From assembly GCA_046758005.1 (NCBI GenBank), contig JBHHZJ010000112.1, forward strand, positions 1-10,686: DNA of 10,686 bases, given 5' to 3'. The stretch is from JBHHZJ01 sp046758005. Lineage in GTDB: Bacteria > Pseudomonadota > Alphaproteobacteria > Kiloniellales > J153. The notes below the pieces were generated by a model that saw only the letters and a program-made list of their open reading frames with translations, was not told where the DNA came from and ran no database searches. The position numbers were made by a program, and so were the translations under genes. Shown piece by piece: positions 7,601 to 10,686 of this stretch (positions within the stretch are counted from its first letter, which is position 1; every line of letters starts with the position of its first letter).

Positions 7601-7620
7601 CTGCAATGGTGCAGTGCAAA
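7601..7620. promoter_or_regulatory. cluster of TGCA motifs, possible regulator operator
   Basis: Within the divergent intergenic region, CTGCA and TGCAG form an inverted repeat around ATGG (7601-7614). A third TGCA follows at 7615-7618, leading into an A-run. TGC/GCA-rich sites of this sort resemble operators described for the polyhydroxyalkanoate regulator PhaR in Alphaproteobacteria, but the spacing does not exactly match the form I know. It lies about 120 bases before the DUF1127 gene and could act on either flanking gene. The assignment to any regulator is speculative. Confidence 0.22.
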
Positions 7621-7650
7621 AAGACCGCTCCCCAGTCTGCGCGCGCGGTC
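7619..7650 (-). terminator. possible intrinsic terminator on the minus strand
   Basis: GACCGC (7623-7628) pairs with GCGGTC (7645-7650) across a 16-base loop. On the minus strand the stem is followed directly by TTTTT. The stem is only six pairs (seven with a G-U pair) and the loop is long, so it is weak. The only minus-strand genes upstream are uvrD-prmA, more than 800 bases away, so it would end read-through antisense to the DUF1127 gene. Confidence 0.28.
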
Positions 7651-7738
7651 CTAAGTGTGCGCCAGTGCGAACGCCGGCGCGGTTTCGGCGCGCCGCCGGT
7701 TAGGCGTGTAACCGATCTCGAATTCACGGAGGCAAGCG

Positions 7739-8389
7739 ATGACCCGACTGGACGACGTGACATTCGCGCCCACCCCGCCGGCCGTGTTGGCTACCCTGGC
7801 TAAGCCCGTCGAGCACCGGGTCGTGCGGCCGGTCGCGCGCGCCCTGCAGCGCCGCCGGACGGCGGCCGCATTGAGCCGGCTGGACGACCGGATGCTCCGC
7901 GACATCGGCCTGTCGCGCGCCGACATCCCAAAGGTGGCGGGCCGGCTGGCCGGGCCGGAGAGCCGGCGCGCGCCGGTGTGGGCCCGGCTCCTGGAGTCGC
8001 TGCGCGCGGCCCGTCGGCGCCACGCCGTGATCCGCGACCTGGAGCGGATGCCGGATTGGCTGCTCAACGACATCGGCATTCCGCGCCACGACATCGAAGG
8101 GGCGGTCGATCGCATGCTCGCGCAGCAGGCGCAGGAAGCCGGGACGACCCGGGCGCCCGCGCGATCCCCGGTCCACGACCTGGTGCAGCAGGTCGAATCG
8201 GCGGTTCGGCCGTTGCGCCAGTGGCACCTCAGCCGGGTCGCCGCCGGGCAGCTCGCCCGTCTCGACCCGGAGGCCATGGCCGATCTCGGCTACGTCAAGG
8301 GCGACGTGGACTGGGTGCCGGAGGTGCTGGCCAAGCGGAGCCTCGAGAACACGGCCGAGCCCATCGTGCGGCGCGCCGGGGCCGCGTGA
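7739..8389 (+). CDS. DUF1127-family protein with three tandem DUF1127-like repeats
   Basis: A 216-residue, Arg/Ala-rich cytoplasmic protein without membrane segments. It contains three degenerate copies of the DUF1127 (YjiS-like) helical motif. Repeat 1 is at about 38-70 with core DDRMLRDIGLSRADI, repeat 2 at about 92-127 with core PDWLLNDIGIPRHDI, and repeat 3 at about 161-197 with core DPEAMADLGYVKGDV. The first two are close to the family consensus (L-x-DIG-x-x-R-x-DI); the third is diverged. DUF1127 proteins are normally single-motif proteins of roughly 45-100 residues, so this one is unusually long. Some alphaproteobacterial members have been linked to RNA or phosphate metabolism regulation, but no function can be assigned here. 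The ATG at 7739 has an excellent GGAGG (7728-7732) six bases upstream. The gene stands alone, convergent with prmA and divergent from the aminopeptidase gene. Confidence 0.9.
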   Translation: MTRLDDVTFAPTPPAVLATLAKPVEHRVVRPVARALQRRRTAAALSRLDDRMLRDIGLSRADIPKVAGRLAGPESRRAPVWARLLESLRAARRRHAVIRDLERMPDWLLNDIGIPRHDIEGAVDRMLAQQAQEAGTTRAPARSPVHDLVQQVESAVRPLRQWHLSRVAAGQLARLDPEAMADLGYVKGDVDWVPEVLAKRSLENTAEPIVRRAGAA

Positions 8390-8463
8390 GCGCGCGGCCT
8401 TGACAGGTCTCGATTAGTTGCGGGGCACAACAACGCGCGGGCCCTCAAGGGTTTCGAGTGATC
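8390..8463. other. short convergent intergenic region between the DUF1127 gene and prmA
   Basis: These 74 bases separate the two convergent 3' ends. The only dyad seen is a weak CCCT/AGGG pair with a two-base loop (8442-8451) followed by TTT. This is too small to call a terminator with any assurance. No gene is visible. Confidence 0.4.
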
Positions 8464-9378
8464 CTAATTCGACCGCCTGCTAGACGAAAGCGCGGTCGGC
8501 GTTCGGCTCTCCACGATCAAGGTGACCCATTCGCCCCGGGCGATCCGCCGGATCGAACGCAGGCCCTCGTGGCATGCCAGCACGCGGCCTTCCTGCTCGG
8601 CCAGCAGGCCGGAGAGCACGGCGACGCCGCCGGGCGCCAGGCGGGCGATCAGGTCGGGGGCCATGGCGCACAGGGGCTCGGCCAGGATGTTCGAGACGAT
8701 CATGTCGTAGGGCGCGCCGCGGGCGACCGCGGGACATCGGTATCCGTCGCCTTCGCAGACCCGAACCAGGTCCGCCACCGCGTTCAGCCGCGCGTTCTGC
8801 GCCGCCACGCGCACGGCCTCGACGTCGTTGTCGACGGCGACCACGGGGCAGGCCCAGAGCTTGGCCACGGCGAGCGCCAGGATGCCCGAGCCGCAGCCCA
8901 TGTCGAGCGCGCGCCTAACCGTTCGCGCCCCGGCGAGCTCGGCCAGCGCCAGGAGGCAGCCCTTGGTGCTCTCGTGCCGCCCGGTGCCGAAGCCGAGGCC
9001 GGCCTCGACCTGCAAGGGAATCGATCCGGCCGGCGGCGCCGCGGCCACGTGTGCGCCATAGACGTAGAACGGCCCGGCCCGCACCGGCGGCAGTGACTTG
9101 CGGCTCTCCGCCACCCAATCGAGGTCGGGCAGGCGCTCGAGCGCGAAGCCCGGGGCCTCGACGCCGGCGGCGAGCGCGGCGGCGGCGAGGAGGGCGGTGA
9201 TCCTGGCCTTGTCCGGTTCCTCGGGCAGGTAGGCGTGGACCCGCGCCCGGCCCTGCGCGTCAGGCAGGTCGGTGGCTACCGCGCCGCCGAGCGTCGCCAG
9301 CCCCGCCTCGAGCGCGGCCAGGGCGGTGACCGGTGCCTCGATGCTCACGCACCAGGCCGGCGCCCGCCGCTCGGCCAT
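8464..9378 (-). CDS. prmA: ribosomal protein L11 methyltransferase PrmA
   Basis: A 304-residue SAM-dependent enzyme that methylates lysines and the N-terminus of ribosomal protein L11 in the cytoplasm. The length fits the family (about 290-310). An N-terminal substrate-recognition domain (about 8-85) is followed by the linker and catalytic domain. Key stretches: GLGFGTGRHESTKGCL (127-142), equivalent to the family's FGTGTHPTT segment. Then SAM motif I ALDMGCGSGILALA (157-170), acidic D183 in AVDND, and SNILAEPL (229-236), the conserved NILA motif. The last ~12 residues (PTALSSSRRSN) are a nonconserved tail. The ATG at 9378 lies four bases after the helicase stop, with GAGG overlapping that junction, so prmA is probably translated from the helicase transcript. 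Confidence 0.96.
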   Translation of the reverse strand: MAERRAPAWCVSIEAPVTALAALEAGLATLGGAVATDLPDAQGRARVHAYLPEEPDKARITALLAAAALAAGVEAPGFALERLPDLDWVAESRKSLPPVRAGPFYVYGAHVAAAPPAGSIPLQVEAGLGFGTGRHESTKGCLLALAELAGARTVRRALDMGCGSGILALAVAKLWACPVVAVDNDVEAVRVAAQNARLNAVADLVRVCEGDGYRCPAVARGAPYDMIVSNILAEPLCAMAPDLIARLAPGGVAVLSGLLAEQEGRVLACHEGLRSIRRIARGEWVTLIVESRTPTALSSSRRSN

Positions 9379-9382
9379 GACC

Positions 9383-10686
9383 TCAGCCCGCCCGGTCGCC
9401 CGGGACGACGAAGCTGGCGATCACCTTCTTCTTTCCGGCCTTGTCGAACTCGATGTCCAGCCGGTCGCCCTCGACCGCGGCCACCGTGCCGTAGCCGAAC
9501 TTCTGGTGGAACACGCGCGCGCCCCGAACGAACGCCCCGGCCGGCGGGCTGTCGACCGCCTCGGCGCTCGCATCCAGGTACGAGTTGGCGCGCGCCCGCC
9601 GCCGGCGCGCGCGGGCCATGCCCGGGCTCCAGCGCGTGGCGCCCGATTGGGCGAAGCCGCCCGGGGATGCAGGCTCGAAGCCGAACCCCGGGCGCGACGC
9701 CGCCGCGCCGTAGAGCCCCGGATCGCTCTCCACCTCGACGTGCTCCTTCGGCAGCTCGTCGACGAAGCGCGACGGGATCGCGGGCGTCCACGTCCCGTGC
9801 AGGCGGCGGTTGGCGGCGAAGCTCAGGATCGCGCGGCTGCGCGCCCGGGTCAGGCCGACATAGGCGAGCCGCCGCTCCTCCTCGAGCGCGCGCACCCCGT
9901 GCTCGTCGAGCGCGCGCTGGTTGGGGAACAGGCCTTCCTCCCAGCCGGGCAAGAACACCGTGTCGAACTCCAGGCCCTTGGCCGCGTGCAGGGTCATGAG
10001 GCTGACCAGGTCATGGCCCTCGCCCTCGTTGATCTCCATGACCAGGGCGACGTGCTCGAGGAAGCCGGCCAGCGTCTCGAACTCGGCCATGGCGTTGACC
10101 AGTTCCCTGAGGTTCTCGAGCCGGCCCGGCGCGTCCGCCGACTTGTCGTTCTGCCACATCGCCGTGTAGCCGGACTCATCGAACACGATCTCGGCCAGCT
10201 GGGTATGGGGCACGTGCCCGGCCATGGCGCGCCAGCGCTCGAAGCACGCCACCAGGTCGGCGAGCGCGCGGCGCGGCGCCGGGCGCAGCTCGTCGGTCGC
10301 GATCACGCGCCGCGCCGCCTCGAACAACGGCACCTCGGAGGCGCGCGCGAGGTGGAACAAGACGCGCAGCGTCGCCTCGCCGAGGCCGCGCTTGGGCTTG
10401 TTGAGGATGCGCTCGAAGGCGAGGTCGTGGCCCGGCGTGTCGAGCACGCGCAGGTAGGCGAGCGCGTCGCGCACCTCCAGGCGCTCGTAGAAGCGCGGGC
10501 CGCCCACCACGCGGTACGGTAGCCCCAGGGTGATGAAGCGCTCCTCGAACTCGCGGGTCTGGGCACTCGTGCGCACCAGGATGGCGATCTCCGTCAGGCG
10601 ATGCCCGCGGCGCTGCAGGTCCTCGATCTGCTCGCCGACGAAGCGGGCCTCGGCCTCGCCGTCCCACAGGCCGCGCAGGCGCAGCT
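9383..10686 (-). CDS. uvrD: UvrD/PcrA-type DNA helicase, C-terminal part (gene cut by window end)
   Basis: Superfamily 1A 3'-5' DNA helicase acting in nucleotide excision and mismatch repair or replication-fork maintenance. The frame is open to the window end, so only about 433 C-terminal residues are visible. The Walker A and DExx-box half lies outside. Visible family features: ILVRTSAQTREFEERF, with motif IV/1B (about 10529-10582); PYRVVGGPRFYER (about 10480-10520); and NKPKRGLGEAT (about 10370-10403). Motif V is TLHAAKGLEFDTVF (about 9955-9997), followed by GWEEGLFPNQR; motif VI is EEERRLAYVGLTRAR (about 9841-9885). The C-terminus ends with the Tudor-like domain VFHQKFGYGTVAAVEGDRL, as in UvrD/PcrA. 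The internal GTG at 10576 is a valine inside the conserved ILVRTSAQ segment, not a start. UvrD and PcrA cannot be told apart from this half. Confidence 0.96.
   Translation of the reverse strand, partial: LRLRGLWDGEAEARFVGEQIEDLQRRGHRLTEIAILVRTSAQTREFEERFITLGLPYRVVGGPRFYERLEVRDALAYLRVLDTPGHDLAFERILNKPKRGLGEATLRVLFHLARASEVPLFEAARRVIATDELRPAPRRALADLVACFERWRAMAGHVPHTQLAEIVFDESGYTAMWQNDKSADAPGRLENLRELVNAMAEFETLAGFLEHVALVMEINEGEGHDLVSLMTLHAAKGLEFDTVFLPGWEEGLFPNQRALDEHGVRALEEERRLAYVGLTRARSRAILSFAANRRLHGTWTPAIPSRFVDELPKEHVEVESDPGLYGAAASRPGFGFEPASPGGFAQSGATRWSPGMARARRRRARANSYLDASAEAVDSPPAGAFVRGARVFHQKFGYGTVAAVEGDRLDIEFDKAGKKKVIASFVVPGDRAG

Noticed and set aside
9272..10522. 416-codon plus-strand frame opposite the helicase
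   Set aside because: It is a shadow of the UvrD/PcrA coding sequence on minus, which has motifs V and VI and the C-terminal Tudor-like domain.

Overview
The window is a GC-rich bacterial chromosome segment. Proteobacteria, most likely Alphaproteobacteria of a Rhodospirillales type, is an inference from three things: very GC-rich codons in the housekeeping genes, a DUF1127-family protein, and the neighbourhoods recN-ligA and uvrD-prmA next to a long aminopeptidase P. No rRNA or tRNA is present to test this.

Layout: (1) bases 1-3308, plus strand, hold the 3' part of recN (DNA repair ATPase) overlapping a complete ligA (NAD+-dependent DNA ligase) by four bases, a DNA-repair operon. (2) Bases 3309-5626 are an accessory-looking insert between the 3' ends of ligA and the aminopeptidase P gene. 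It begins with a perfect 25-bp-arm palindrome (3334-3386). Then come about 370 bases with no convincing gene, a class I SAM-dependent methyltransferase on plus (3762-4643), and two small AT-rich hypothetical genes on minus (5517-5152 and 5139-4771). The two small genes lie in the same frame and are separated by a single TGA. (3) Bases 5627-7456, minus strand, encode a complete long-form aminopeptidase P (M24B metallopeptidase) with all five metal ligands. (4) A divergent intergenic region (7457-7738) carries a plausible sigma-70-like promoter for the aminopeptidase. It also has a cluster of TGCA motifs and a possible minus-strand terminator. (5) Bases 7739-8389, plus strand, encode a 216-residue protein with three degenerate copies of the DUF1127 motif. 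(6) Bases 8464-10686, minus strand, hold the 3' part of a uvrD/pcrA helicase gene followed after 4 bases by prmA (ribosomal protein L11 methyltransferase).

The backbone genes are ordinary DNA repair, peptide turnover and translation-modification functions. The unusual material is the low-GC insert with its membrane/soluble ORF pair, the long palindrome, and the three-repeat DUF1127 protein. No CRISPR array, transposase, integrase, rRNA or tRNA was found.
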